25,502 bases of DNA from an uncultured Paracoccaceae bacterium (GCA_937907485.1 CALESR010000026.1:1-25502), one strand, 5' to 3'; positions 9,070-16,309 are shown, numbered from the stretch's first letter. Numbers and translations are program-made. The notes: a model not told the origin generated them from the letters alone.

Positions 9070-9782
9070 GCGACCCCAGCCTGCCGCACCTCTTGATCGT
9101 CGATGACGACGAACGCATCCGCGACCTGCTCAAGCGCTATCTCATCAAGCAGGGGTTCATGGTGACCGCCGCCCGAGATGCCGCACAGGCGCGCCGTCTG
9201 CTGGCGGGGCTGGCCTTTGACCTCATCATCCTTGACGTGATGATGCCCGGCGAGGATGGCGTGGCGCTGACGGGATGGCTGCGCGGCGCGATGGCGACCC
9301 CGGTGATCCTGTTGACTGCCAAAGGCGAATCGCGCGACCGAATTGCCGGGTTCGAGGCCGGGGCCGATGATTACATCGCCAAACCCTTTGAGCCGCGCGA
9401 GTTGGTGCTTCGCATCAATGTCATCTTGCGCCGGGCGCCGCGCAACGATGCCACCGCCGCCGCGCCGCAGGTCGTGGCATTGGGCGCCATGCGATATGAA
9501 ATCGAGACCGGCGAGTTGCGCGATGGCCGTGACCCGGTGCGCCTGACCCAGACGGAATCGGCGCTGATGCGCATTCTGGTTGGCAATCTGGGTCAGGTTG
9601 TCAGCCGCGAGGCGCTGATCGATCAGATGGGCCGCGACAAGGGTGCCTCGGCCGATGTGGCGCAGGAACGCGCCATCGACGTGCAGATCACCCGCCTGCG
9701 GCGCAAGATCGAACCCGACCCAAAGCGCCCCCGATTCCTGCGCACCGTCCGGGGCGAGGGCTACATGCTGGCGACCAGTTGA
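9066..9782 (+). CDS. petR: OmpR-family response regulator PetR
   Basis: A 238-aa two-component regulator. The receiver domain (about 8-120) has the acidic triad D13-D15, the phospho-acceptor D57 in LIILDVMMPG, T84 and K106 (YIAKPF). The C-terminal winged helix (about 135-236) ends in FLRTVRGEGYMLATS, typical of OmpR/PhoB. It is coupled to petP by a 4-bp overlap. No histidine kinase gene is next to it, as in R. capsulatus. In R. capsulatus petPR sits upstream of petABC. Here the next features are a tRNA gene and a MATE exporter, so any bc1 operon must be elsewhere. Confidence 0.88.
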   Translation: MSDPSLPHLLIVDDDERIRDLLKRYLIKQGFMVTAARDAAQARRLLAGLAFDLIILDVMMPGEDGVALTGWLRGAMATPVILLTAKGESRDRIAGFEAGADDYIAKPFEPRELVLRINVILRRAPRNDATAAAPQVVALGAMRYEIETGELRDGRDPVRLTQTESALMRILVGNLGQVVSREALIDQMGRDKGASADVAQERAIDVQITRLRRKIEPDPKRPRFLRTVRGEGYMLATS

Positions 9783-9825
9783 GCATCCACTTGCAAGGAT
9801 ACGGAAAAAAAGCCCCGATTTCGCC

Positions 9826-9854
9826 TTGACCCCGGCATCAGTTCTTTCTAGTTA
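9826..9854 (+). promoter_or_regulatory. Probable promoter of tRNA-Lys
   Basis: TTGACC (9826-9831) is followed after exactly 17 bp by TAGTTA (9849-9854). The mature tRNA begins 12 bp later at 9867. The -35 is close to consensus. The -10 is weak, and the TTGACC form is common for stable-RNA promoters in Rhodobacter relatives. Read-through from petR remains possible. Confidence 0.45.
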
Positions 9855-9866
9855 GCCTCGCATTGT

Positions 9867-9941
9867 GGGCCGGTAGCTCAGAGGTAGAGCAACTGACTTT
9901 TAATCAGTGGGTCACAGGTTCGATCCCTGTCCGGCTCACCA
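9867..9941 (+). tRNA. tRNA-Lys (anticodon TTT)
   Basis: A complete cloverleaf can be drawn. The acceptor arm pairs 9867-9873 with 9931-9937 (one G-U pair). The D arm contains AGCTCAGAGGTAGAGC. The anticodon arm is ACTGA/TCAGT (9892-9896/9904-9908) with loop CTTTTAA, putting anticodon TTT at 9899-9901. The T arm is ACAGG-TTCGATC-CCTGT. The discriminator A is at 9938 and the CCA end is encoded (9939-9941). Confidence 0.97.
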
Positions 9942-9948
9942 CTGACCC

Positions 9949-9978
9949 AAAGGCCCGGACGGCAACGTCCGGGCCTTT
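9949..9978 (+). terminator. Strong 12-bp hairpin terminator after tRNA-Lys
   Basis: A perfect 12-bp stem: AAAGGCCCGGAC (9949-9960) and GTCCGGGCCTTT (9967-9978) with a 6-nt loop. The stem ends in A/T pairs on both sides, so it can act in both directions. It sits between the tRNA (plus strand) and the end of the MATE gene (minus strand, 9992) and probably serves both. Confidence 0.85.
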
Positions 9979-9991
9979 GCGTTTGTCGCGC

Positions 9992-11341
9992 TCATACCGC
10001 CCGCCAGAACCGCGCGTGCAGGGCCAGTGCCGCAGCCGTCAGGCCCGCCACCAACCCCAGCCAGACCCCCACTCCCTCGAGCCCGAGGAGAAAGCCCAGC
10101 CCGTAGCCTGCCGGCAGGCCGACCAGCCAGTAGGACACCGTGGCGATCACCATCGGTTGGCGGGTATCCTGCACGCCGCGCAACAGGCCCATCGCCATCA
10201 CCTGCCCGGCATCCGCCAACTGGAACAGCGCCGCCACCAGCAGCAACGTCACACCTAGCGGCACGATGGTCGCGCGCTCGGGTTCGTCGGGTTTCAAGAA
10301 CAGCCCGACCATCTGCTCGGCGGCGACCCAATAGATCAGCATCGTCGCCACGGCAAAGCCAAGTGACATCGTCACCGCCGCCTTGGCCGCCGCCCGCAAC
10401 CCTTCGGGATCATTGCGCCCGCGCGCGCGCCCGACCAGCACGGTCGCCGCGTTCGACAGGCCCAGATGCACCATGAAGAACAGCGCGGTGATCTCCAGCG
10501 CGATGGAATGCGCCGCCAGCGGCAGCCGCCCCAGCCAGCCCATCATCACCGCCGAGGCCGCAAACAGCCCGGTTTCTGCCAGCATCGCCAGCCCGATCGG
10601 CAGGCCCAGCGCATTGACCCGGCGCAGTGCCACCCAATCAGGTCGCCAGAACCGCACCAGCAACTGATGCGGCCGCAGCGCGGGCAGCAGAACCGCATAG
10701 ACCAGCATCACCGCCAGCCCGACAAACTGCACCAAGACCGAGGCCAGCGCCGCGCCGCACGCGCCCAGTTCGGGGAACCCCAGATTGCCGAAAATCAGCA
10801 GCCAGTTGACGCCGATATTGACAAAAACCCCCAGAACCGTCGCCCAGAGCACCACCTGCGTGCGCCCCAACGCCGCCAGATAGCTTTTCATCACCATTGC
10901 CACCAGCGCGGGCGCCATGCCAAAGCCGACAATCGCCAGATACTCGCCGCCGATGCGCGCAACCTCCGGCTCTTGACCCATCGCGCCCAGAATCGGCCCC
11001 GAGAGCAGGAACAGCGGCAAGACCAGTGCCGAATAGCCAAGGCTCAGCCACATCCCCATGCGGGTCACCCGGCGCACCTCGGTATGTTCGCCCGCCGCTG
11101 CCAAGGTGGCGACCATCGGCATCACCGCCTGCCCGTATCCCATGCCCAGTGTGAAGACGACAAAGAACAGCGTCGCCCCCAGCGCCCCGGCAGCCAGTTC
11201 GGTGACCCCATACCAGCCCAACATGATGGTATCGGTCACGTGCAGCGCGAATTGCGCGACATGGCTGCCGACCAAGGGCAAGCCCAGCACCAGCACGGCA
11301 CGGGCGTTGAACAGAAAACCGGTCTCACGCAAGGCGGTCAT
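9992..11341 (-). CDS. MATE-family multidrug/Na+ or H+ antiporter (NorM-like)
   Basis: A 449-aa inner-membrane exporter with about twelve hydrophobic helices in two six-helix halves, the size of NorM. MATE signatures include LPLVGSHVAQFALHVTDTIM near residues 23-42 and a second-half motif around LGLPIGLAMLAETGLFAASA. Likely substrates are cationic drugs or dyes, but they are not predictable from sequence. The start ATG at 11341 has AGGA upstream. It runs in the same direction as the saccharopine dehydrogenase upstream with an 84-bp gap, so it may have its own promoter. Confidence 0.92.
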   Translation of the reverse strand: MTALRETGFLFNARAVLVLGLPLVGSHVAQFALHVTDTIMLGWYGVTELAAGALGATLFFVVFTLGMGYGQAVMPMVATLAAAGEHTEVRRVTRMGMWLSLGYSALVLPLFLLSGPILGAMGQEPEVARIGGEYLAIVGFGMAPALVAMVMKSYLAALGRTQVVLWATVLGVFVNIGVNWLLIFGNLGFPELGACGAALASVLVQFVGLAVMLVYAVLLPALRPHQLLVRFWRPDWVALRRVNALGLPIGLAMLAETGLFAASAVMMGWLGRLPLAAHSIALEITALFFMVHLGLSNAATVLVGRARGRNDPEGLRAAAKAAVTMSLGFAVATMLIYWVAAEQMVGLFLKPDEPERATIVPLGVTLLLVAALFQLADAGQVMAMGLLRGVQDTRQPMVIATVSYWLVGLPAGYGLGFLLGLEGVGVWLGLVAGLTAAALALHARFWRAV

Positions 11342-11425
11342 GGGGGCATCCTGTCAAGTCGCTGCACAGCGCAGAGCCGTCCCTTGTGCCTGCAAAACAG
11401 GCAAAGGAAAACCCCTTGGCGCGGC

Positions 11426-12463
11426 TCAGCCGGCGAAACGCTCGAACTCGGCCCTGGCCCGACCCCAGACGCCCTGATCCAGTTCGTCCAGCGCCAGCAG
11501 ATGCGGCAGCAGTTGCGCGGCAAAATCCTGCGAGGATTCGATCGGCAGCAGCGAGGGCAGGTTGTCGATCGCCATCACATCGAGCGGCGGCGTATCATGC
11601 ACCCGCAGCACCGGCGCCGCCCAATCGGTCGCCCGGTCATAGACCGGCACCGGGTTATAGGCGCTGCCCGGATCACAGGCGATGTCGCCGATCACCCTCA
11701 GGCGGCGCGCACGCCCGCCTGCATCGGCGGGCACGAAAACCGGGCAACCCGGCCGCGCGAGTATGCAGTTGAAGAAGAGATCATGCGTCAACACCTCTGG
11801 GTAAGGCCCGCCGCCGGCGGTCTCGGCCATGTCCCAGCGGGTGACGCGCAGGCCCAGCGCCTCGCACAGGTCTGCAGCCCCGCTGCCCACCCGGCCCAGC
11901 GCCCCGATGATCAGCGCATCGGGGCGGTCCGCGCCCAGCCGGGCTGCCAGATCAGCCACCATCGCCGCCTTGTCGGCCCAGCGCCGCACGGATGGGCAAA
12001 GGCCGCCCCCCCGTTGCGCGGTCCAGGCCAGCACGCTGACCCCGGCCCCGGCGAACCCAGCCCAATAGCCAAAGGCCGCCACCCGGCGCCCGCGTTCATC
12101 CACCAGCGACTCGAGGTCGTAAAGCGCCCCGCCCCCGGCCCGGAACCGCGCCAGCAGCGCAGGACCGCCCGGCTGCCCCTTGAAGGCATGGCCGAACAGG
12201 ATATGCCGATGCGGCAGCGGCGTGCCGTCCTCGGGCAACTCCTTGAGGCCGAAGATCACGGCATCGCTCGGCGCCAAGGGCCACGCGGCATATGGCGCAA
12301 CCTCACACCCGGCCGCCAGATAGGGCGCCAAGGGCAAGGCGCGCTGCGGGCTCTCCTCGATCGTCACCCGGAACCCCTGCGCGATCAGCGCTGCCGCACC
12401 GTCGGGCGTCAGGCCGACGCGCTCCTCGTTGAGCCGCTGCTCGGCCCGAACCCAGAGATGCAT
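11426..12463 (-). CDS. Saccharopine dehydrogenase, L-lysine-forming, LYS1-like
   Basis: A 345-aa NAD-dependent enzyme resembling fungal Lys1, which interconverts saccharopine with lysine and 2-oxoglutarate. The N-terminal alanine-dehydrogenase-like domain has RLNEERVGLTP, K74 (FGLKELPEDG) and H92 (FGHAFKGQ), equivalent to the yeast catalytic pair K77/H96. The segment LYDLES...GRRVAAFGYWAGFAGA follows. The Rossmann motif IIGALGRVGSGA is at about 185-196, then GGPYPEV and the C-terminal IDNLPSLLP. The start at 12463 is 3 bp after the stop of the methionine sulfoxide reductase, so the two form an operon. Bacteria usually make lysine through DAP (dapA is in this window), so a catabolic or nitrogen-salvage role is more likely. 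Direction in vivo is inference. Confidence 0.88.
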   Translation of the reverse strand: MHLWVRAEQRLNEERVGLTPDGAAALIAQGFRVTIEESPQRALPLAPYLAAGCEVAPYAAWPLAPSDAVIFGLKELPEDGTPLPHRHILFGHAFKGQPGGPALLARFRAGGGALYDLESLVDERGRRVAAFGYWAGFAGAGVSVLAWTAQRGGGLCPSVRRWADKAAMVADLAARLGADRPDALIIGALGRVGSGAADLCEALGLRVTRWDMAETAGGGPYPEVLTHDLFFNCILARPGCPVFVPADAGGRARRLRVIGDIACDPGSAYNPVPVYDRATDWAAPVLRVHDTPPLDVMAIDNLPSLLPIESSQDFAAQLLPHLLALDELDQGVWGRARAEFERFAG

Positions 12464-12466
12464 GGT

Positions 12467-12919
12467 TCACACTCCCGCAAAGGTCTCGGCCAGAATCGCC
12501 GCCAGCGCGGCGGCATCGGCCTGAGTGAAGGCATCAGGCTGGTCGCTGTCGATGTCAAACACGCCGATCAGCGTGCCGCCACCATCGAACACCGGCAGGA
12601 CCAGTTCGGACCGCGTCGAGGACGCACAGGCGATATGACCGGGAAAAGCGTCGACATCCGGCACCAGTTGCACCGAACCGCTGCGCGCACAGGCGCCACA
12701 AACGCCGCGATCAAAGGGAATCACCAGACATCCATGCCCGCCCTGATAAGGCCCGATCTTCAGCAGCCCCGGCGCTGTGACGCGGTAAAACCCGGTCCAA
12801 TCGAACCGCGCATCGCTGTGATGCACTTCACAGGCCAAGGTGGCCATCAGCGCGACCACATCCGTCTCGCCATGGGTAAGGGCGCGGATGGTGGCGGCGA
12901 GGGTTGGGTAGTCGGGCAT
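12467..12919 (-). CDS. msrC: Free methionine-(R)-sulfoxide reductase (GAF-type, fRMsr)
   Basis: A 150-aa single GAF-domain enzyme that reduces free L-methionine-(R)-sulfoxide. The three cysteines C64, C74 (GVCGAC) and C98 (HIACASSTRSE) have the spacing 10 and 24 seen in the E. coli enzyme's C84/C94/C118. The protein also has FDWTGFYR and a C-terminal GVFDIDSD motif, all family hallmarks. The frame continues upstream, but ATG 12919 follows a perfect AGGAGG. It is first in an apparent two-gene unit with the saccharopine dehydrogenase. Confidence 0.93.
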   Translation of the reverse strand: MPDYPTLAATIRALTHGETDVVALMATLACEVHHSDARFDWTGFYRVTAPGLLKIGPYQGGHGCLVIPFDRGVCGACARSGSVQLVPDVDAFPGHIACASSTRSELVLPVFDGGGTLIGVFDIDSDQPDAFTQADAAALAAILAETFAGV

Positions 12920-12968
12920 CGGGGCCTCCTGTCTGCGCGGGTGTGCCACAGGGCTTGAGCCAAAGAAA

Positions 12969-13036
12969 GGGGGGCGCTGCCCCCCTCGCGCTGACGCGCT
13001 CCCCCCCCGGGATATTTGAAGAGCAAAGATGGGGCA
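12969..13036 (+). repeat. Intergenic repeat, copy B, with terminator-like hairpin
   Basis: A 7-bp perfect stem GGGGGGC/GCCCCCC (12969-12975/12979-12985) with a 3-nt loop is followed by a C-tract, then CGGGATATTTGAAGAGCAAAG and ATGGGGCA. The core matches copy A (9-41) base for base over AGCAAAGATGGGGCA. It lies in the roughly 300-bp gene-free stretch 12920-13224 and points right, although no plus-strand gene ends to its left. It is an inverted partner of copy C. Confidence 0.55.
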
Positions 13037-13154
13037 TTAACGAAGTCTCAACCTTGAGCCGCAAGACTGGCCTCACGGTACAGGCGGGGACGCCAATGAC
13101 CGTGAGCGAAGACGGCGGTGCGACCCCTTGCCGGGCGCGCCGCTTGCCGCCGCC
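13037..13154. other. Gene-free spacer between two inverted repeats
   Basis: Together with flanking copies B and C this makes a 305-bp stretch (12920-13224) without a supportable gene. It lies upstream of the msrC-like gene and downstream of lrgB. Any msrC promoter should be near 12920-12970. Open frames here have no family sequence or plausible ribosome site. I see no RNA gene. Confidence 0.5.
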
Positions 13155-13222
13155 CCGCTTTCTTTGCTCTGAAAATATCCCGGGGGGAGGCGCCGGAACG
13201 GCGACGGGGGGCAGCGCCCCCC
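13155..13222 (-). repeat. Intergenic repeat, copy C, with terminator hairpins after lrgB
   Basis: On the minus strand, right after the lrgB stop, a stem GGGGGGC/GCCCCCC (13216-13222/13206-13212, 3-nt loop) is followed by a 5-bp stem (13199-13203/13191-13195). A C-tract comes next, then CGGGATATTTTCAGAGCAAAGA. The order hairpin, C-tract, GATATTT, AGAGCAAAGA is the same as in copy B in opposite orientation. It probably terminates marR-lrgAB transcription. Confidence 0.6.
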
Positions 13223-13224
13223 GG

Positions 13225-13941
13225 CTACCCAAACAGCCGGAGCACCGTCGGGGCGATCAGCGCCGTCAGGATCGCATTCAGTCCCATGCCGATACCGGCA
13301 AACGCCCCCGCCGTCGGGTGCACCTGAAACGCACGCGCTGTGCCGATGCCATGCGCTGCCGTGCCCACCGCCAGCCCGCGTGCCCGCCAGTCCTTGAAGC
13401 CCAGCGCGTTCAGCAGCGGGGTAGCAATAAGCGCGCCCGTGATCCCGGTCAGGATCACCAGCACCGCCGCCAGCGTCGGCGAGCCGCCCAGCGACTCGGC
13501 GATACCGATGGCCACAGGGGCGGTGGTACTTTTCGGCGCCAGCGTCGCCAACAACTGCGCATCGGCCCCCAGTGCCCAAGCGATGCCCAGCGCTGAGACC
13601 ATGGCCACCACCGACCCCGTCAACACCGCCGCCAGCACCGGCAGTGCCGCCGATTTCAGCCGCGCCCCCTGCGCATGCAGCGGCACGGCCAGCGCCACGG
13701 TTGCTGGCCCCAGCAGGAAATGTACGAATTGCGCGCCCTCGAAATAGGTCGCATAGGGCGTGCCGCTGGCCCAGAGCATCGCCCCCAGCAGGATCACCGC
13801 GATCAGCACCGGATTGGCCAGCGGGCGGCGCGCCGCCTTTTCTGCGATCAGGTCGGCGAGGACATAGGCCAGCAGCGTCAGCGTCAGCCAGACCAGCGGC
13901 CCCTGCGCCAGATAGGACCAGATTTCGGAAAACTCACGCAT
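13225..13941 (-). CDS. lrgB: LrgB/CidB (YohK)-family membrane protein
   Basis: A 238-aa polytopic inner-membrane protein with about 7 hydrophobic segments. LrgB-family motifs include FLLGPATVALAVPLH near residues 75-90, LAPKSTTAPVAIGIAESLGG and AAHGIGTARAF. The partner LrgA gene overlaps its start by 8 bp (13934-13941), so the two are coupled. The family was named for effects on murein hydrolases. Relatives transport small organic acids (plant PLGG1 for glycolate/glycerate, Bacillus PftAB for pyruvate). The link to an aromatic-degradation regulator here favours a transport role, which is inference. Confidence 0.92.
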   Translation of the reverse strand: MREFSEIWSYLAQGPLVWLTLTLLAYVLADLIAEKAARRPLANPVLIAVILLGAMLWASGTPYATYFEGAQFVHFLLGPATVALAVPLHAQGARLKSAALPVLAAVLTGSVVAMVSALGIAWALGADAQLLATLAPKSTTAPVAIGIAESLGGSPTLAAVLVILTGITGALIATPLLNALGFKDWRARGLAVGTAAHGIGTARAFQVHPTAGAFAGIGMGLNAILTALIAPTVLRLFG

Positions 13942-14287
13942 CGCGCGCGCCGGTCAACCGGGCGACCAGCACAAAGGCCCCTGCCCCCGCTGCAATTGCC
14001 AGCGCCGTCGACACAAGGATTGCCACCCCGAGCGTCAACGCCTGCGGGCCGAGCCGGTCAAGATGCCCGACCACGCCGACGCCCGCCGGGATGAACAGCA
14101 AGGACAAGTGGCGCAGGATACCCTCGCCCACCGGTCGCACCAGATCCGCCAGAGGCGCCGAGGCACTCATCAGTGCCCAGAGGAGCACAAGACCCAGAAC
14201 CGGGCCCGGCACCGGCAGACCCAGCCCGCGCGAGGCGACCTCGCCCGCCAGTTGGCACGTCAGGATCAGCGCCAGCGCGCGGATCAT
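13934..14287 (-). CDS. lrgA: LrgA/CidA-family holin-like membrane protein
   Basis: A 117-aa protein with four hydrophobic helices, the size of LrgA. It begins MIRALALILTCQLAGEV, then PGPVLGLVLLWALM and LSLLFIPAGVGVVGHLD, which are family motifs. Its ATG (14287) overlaps the MarR stop as ATGA. Its end overlaps lrgB by 8 bp, so marR-lrgA-lrgB is one transcription unit. It likely forms a complex with LrgB. Confidence 0.9.
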   Translation of the reverse strand: MIRALALILTCQLAGEVASRGLGLPVPGPVLGLVLLWALMSASAPLADLVRPVGEGILRHLSLLFIPAGVGVVGHLDRLGPQALTLGVAILVSTALAIAAGAGAFVLVARLTGARDA

Positions 14288-14736
14288 TCCGTGCCCCCCG
14301 CCTCGGCATTGTCGGCCAATCGGTCGAGCGCTCGGCCCAGGCCCTCGGCCAGCGGGCCTAGTTGCGCCAGCATCTCGTCCTGAAACTGCATGGCCACCGG
14401 GATCAGTTGCGCCACCAGCGCGCGACCCTCGGGTGTCAGGCGCAGCACCAGCAGGCGGCGGTCGAACTCGTTCACGGCCTTGGTGATATGCCCTGCCTGT
14501 TCGAGGCGTGAGGCCGCGCGGCTGACCTTTGACTTCTCCATGTCCACTCGCGCCTCGATGTCGCGGACCGAGACATCGCCTGCATGGTGCAGATGTGCCA
14601 GCACCCGCCATTCGGGAATCGTGATGCCGAAGTCCTCGCGATAGCGGTCGGCAAAGGCGCGGCTGATCCGGCTGGCCGCGGCGTTGATCCGGTAGGGCAG
14701 AAAGGAATTGAGGTCGAAATCAGGGGCGTCAGGCAT
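14284..14736 (-). CDS. MarR-family regulator, probable repressor of hmgA and lrgAB
   Basis: A 150-aa winged-helix protein. The helix-turn-helix spans about residues 45-85 (VSVRDIEARVDMEKSKVSRA), followed by the wing NEFDRRLLVLRLTPEG. I chose ATG 14736, which has GGAG 6 bp upstream. An ATG 21 bp earlier (14757) lacks such a site. The gene is divergent from hmgA, whose promoter holds a perfect palindrome at 14812-14825, a plausible operator. By analogy with MarR/HpaR-type regulators of aromatic catabolism, homogentisate or a related acid may be the ligand. The family is certain, the target inferred. Confidence 0.88.
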   Translation of the reverse strand: MPDAPDFDLNSFLPYRINAAASRISRAFADRYREDFGITIPEWRVLAHLHHAGDVSVRDIEARVDMEKSKVSRAASRLEQAGHITKAVNEFDRRLLVLRLTPEGRALVAQLIPVAMQFQDEMLAQLGPLAEGLGRALDRLADNAEAGGTE

Positions 14737-14803
14737 GCGATACTCCGGAACTGCCATCAGCCGACCACAAAGCGGGCCGGAAATCAACGCGGCGTGAGAT
14801 GTC

Positions 14804-14832
14804 TTGACACTATTGCATCTGCAATGAAATAA
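14804..14832 (+). promoter_or_regulatory. hmgA promoter with palindromic operator in the spacer
   Basis: A perfect -35 TTGACA (14804-14809) and an A/T-rich -10 candidate AAATAA (14827-14832) are 17 bp apart. The spacer contains ATTGCATCTGCAAT (14812-14825), with 6-bp arms ATTGCA/TGCAAT around TC. A repressor bound here would block RNA polymerase. The neighbouring MarR protein is the obvious candidate. With transcription starting near 14839, hmgA would have a leader of about 36 nt. Confidence 0.6.
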
Positions 14833-14874
14833 GGGGAGTCGCAGATGAAGCTTATGTGCCGCGAGGAATCCCCG

Positions 14875-16242
14875 ATGACCGACCTGACCCTGCCCAAAGG
14901 CATGATCCGCGCGCCCTCGGCTGCCGGGCCACACGAGGGCTATATGCCCGGCTTTGGCAATGATTTCGAAACCGAGGCCCTGCCGGGCGCGCTGCCGCAG
15001 GGGCAGAACTCGCCGCAGAAATGCAGCTATGGCCTCTATGCCGAGCAGCTTTCCGGCACCGCCTTTACCGCGCCGCGCGGGCAGAATGAACGCACCTGGT
15101 GCTATCGCATCCGTCCCTCGGTCAAGCACACCGGCCGATTCCGCAAGATCGATGTGCCGGGCTGGAAAACCGCGCCGCATGTGCTACCCGATGTCATCAG
15201 CCTGGGCCAATACCGCTGGGACCCGATCCCGATGCCGACCAAGGGCGAGGCGCTGACCTGGATCATCGGGATGCGCAGCGTCACCACGGCGGGGGATGTG
15301 AACACGCAGGTCGGCATGGCGACGCATGTGTATCTGGTCACCGCGTCGATGGTGGACGAATACTTCTTTTCGGCCGATTCCGAACTGCTGGTGGTGCCGC
15401 AACAAGGCCGCCTGCGGTTTTGCACCGAGATGGGGATCATCGACCTCGAACCCAAGGAAATCGCCATTCTGCCGCGTGGGCTTGTCTATCGGGTCGAAGT
15501 GCTGGAAGGGCCTTGCCGCGGCTTTGTCTGCGAGAATTACGGCCAAAAATTCGACCTGCCGAACCGCGGGCCGATCGGAGCGAACTGCCTCGCCAACCCG
15601 CGCGACTTCAAGACGCCGGTGGCGGCGTTTGAAGACCGCGAGGTGCCCAGCCGCGTGGTCATCAAATGGTGCGGCCAGTTCCATGAGACGCGCATCGGCC
15701 ACTCGCCGCTGGATGTGGTGGCCTGGCACGGCAACTATTGCCCGGTGAAATACGACCTGCGGACCTATTCGCCAGTCGGCGCGATCCTGTTCGACCACCC
15801 GGACCCCAGCATCTTTACCGTGCTGACCGCACCCAGCGGGCAGGAAGGCACGGCGAACATCGACTTTGTGCTGTTCCGCGAGCGCTGGATGGTGGCTGAG
15901 AATACCTTCCGCCCACCGTGGTATCACAAGAACATCATGTCTGAACTGATGGGCAACATTTACGGCCAGTATGACGCCAAGCCGCAGGGGTTCCTGCCCG
16001 GTGGCCTGAGCCTGCACAATTGCATGCTGCCGCATGGGCCAGACCGCGACGCCTTTGAAGGCGCCTCGAATGCCGATCTGAAGCCCCATCTGCTGGGCAA
16101 TACGATGTCCTTCATGTTCGAAACGCGCTTTCCGCAGCACCTGACCGAATGGGCGGCGCAGACAGCGCCCTTGCAGGACGATTACCTTGATTGCTGGAAT
16201 GCGCTGGAAAAAAAGTTCGACGGCACACCGGGGATCAAGTGA
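14875..16242 (+). CDS. hmgA: Homogentisate 1,2-dioxygenase (HmgA)
   Basis: A non-haem Fe(II) enzyme that opens the ring of homogentisate to maleylacetoacetate in tyrosine/phenylalanine breakdown. The protein has 455 aa. The iron ligands are H351 and E357 (WYHKNIMSE) and H387 (PHGPD), with the same 6- and 36-residue spacing as human H335, E341 and H371. GYMPGFGNDFETEALPGALP near the N-terminus is typical. An ATG at 14845 is in frame, but it would lie almost at the predicted transcription start. ATG 14875 has GAGGAA 6-7 bp upstream and fits the promoter better. fahA follows after an inverted repeat. Confidence 0.97.
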   Translation: MTDLTLPKGMIRAPSAAGPHEGYMPGFGNDFETEALPGALPQGQNSPQKCSYGLYAEQLSGTAFTAPRGQNERTWCYRIRPSVKHTGRFRKIDVPGWKTAPHVLPDVISLGQYRWDPIPMPTKGEALTWIIGMRSVTTAGDVNTQVGMATHVYLVTASMVDEYFFSADSELLVVPQQGRLRFCTEMGIIDLEPKEIAILPRGLVYRVEVLEGPCRGFVCENYGQKFDLPNRGPIGANCLANPRDFKTPVAAFEDREVPSRVVIKWCGQFHETRIGHSPLDVVAWHGNYCPVKYDLRTYSPVGAILFDHPDPSIFTVLTAPSGQEGTANIDFVLFRERWMVAENTFRPPWYHKNIMSELMGNIYGQYDAKPQGFLPGGLSLHNCMLPHGPDRDAFEGASNADLKPHLLGNTMSFMFETRFPQHLTEWAAQTAPLQDDYLDCWNALEKKFDGTPGIK

Positions 16243-16246
16243 CTCT

Positions 16247-16309
16247 GTAGGGTGCGTGCTTGCACGCACCTTTGCTTGACCCCAAGGTGCGTGCAAGCAC
16301 ACACCCTAC
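16247..16309. repeat. 26-bp inverted repeat between hmgA and fahA
   Basis: The left arm (16247-16272) and right arm (16284-16309) are reverse complements with one mismatch in 26, separated by 11 bp. Each arm is itself nearly palindromic: GGTGCGTGC-TT-GCACGCACC on the left, and a one-mismatch version on the right. This double-palindrome layout resembles REP/BIME-type or miniature mobile elements. In RNA it would form a very stable hairpin 5 bp after the hmgA stop and 14 bp before the fahA start, and could lower fahA expression or stabilise the hmgA message. Confidence 0.75.

Noticed and set aside
9867..9978. tRNA 3' end as a phage/island attachment site
   Set aside because: No integrase gene and no duplicate of the tRNA 3' end were seen in the window. 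The palindrome after the tRNA is a simple terminator.
9867..12463. Link between tRNA-Lys(TTT) and the lysine-related saccharopine dehydrogenase
   Set aside because: A MATE gene and a strong terminator separate them, and they are on opposite strands. Nearness is coincidence.
10466..12958. An 830-codon open frame on the plus strand
   Set aside because: It runs antisense across the MATE, saccharopine dehydrogenase and msrC genes. The peptide is Gln/Arg/His-rich without any family motif. It is an artefact of high G+C codon use opposite real genes.
12920..13224. Inverted copies B and C as ends of an insertion sequence or CRISPR-like array
   Set aside because: There is no transposase frame between them, no target duplication seen, and the copies carry terminator hairpins rather than transposon ends. 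Only two copies and no regular spacers rule out CRISPR.
14845..14874. Upstream ATG for hmgA
   Set aside because: It has a purine-rich site, but that site overlaps the predicted -10 box and the ATG would lie within a few bases of the transcription start. The ATG at 14875 fits both promoter and family length.
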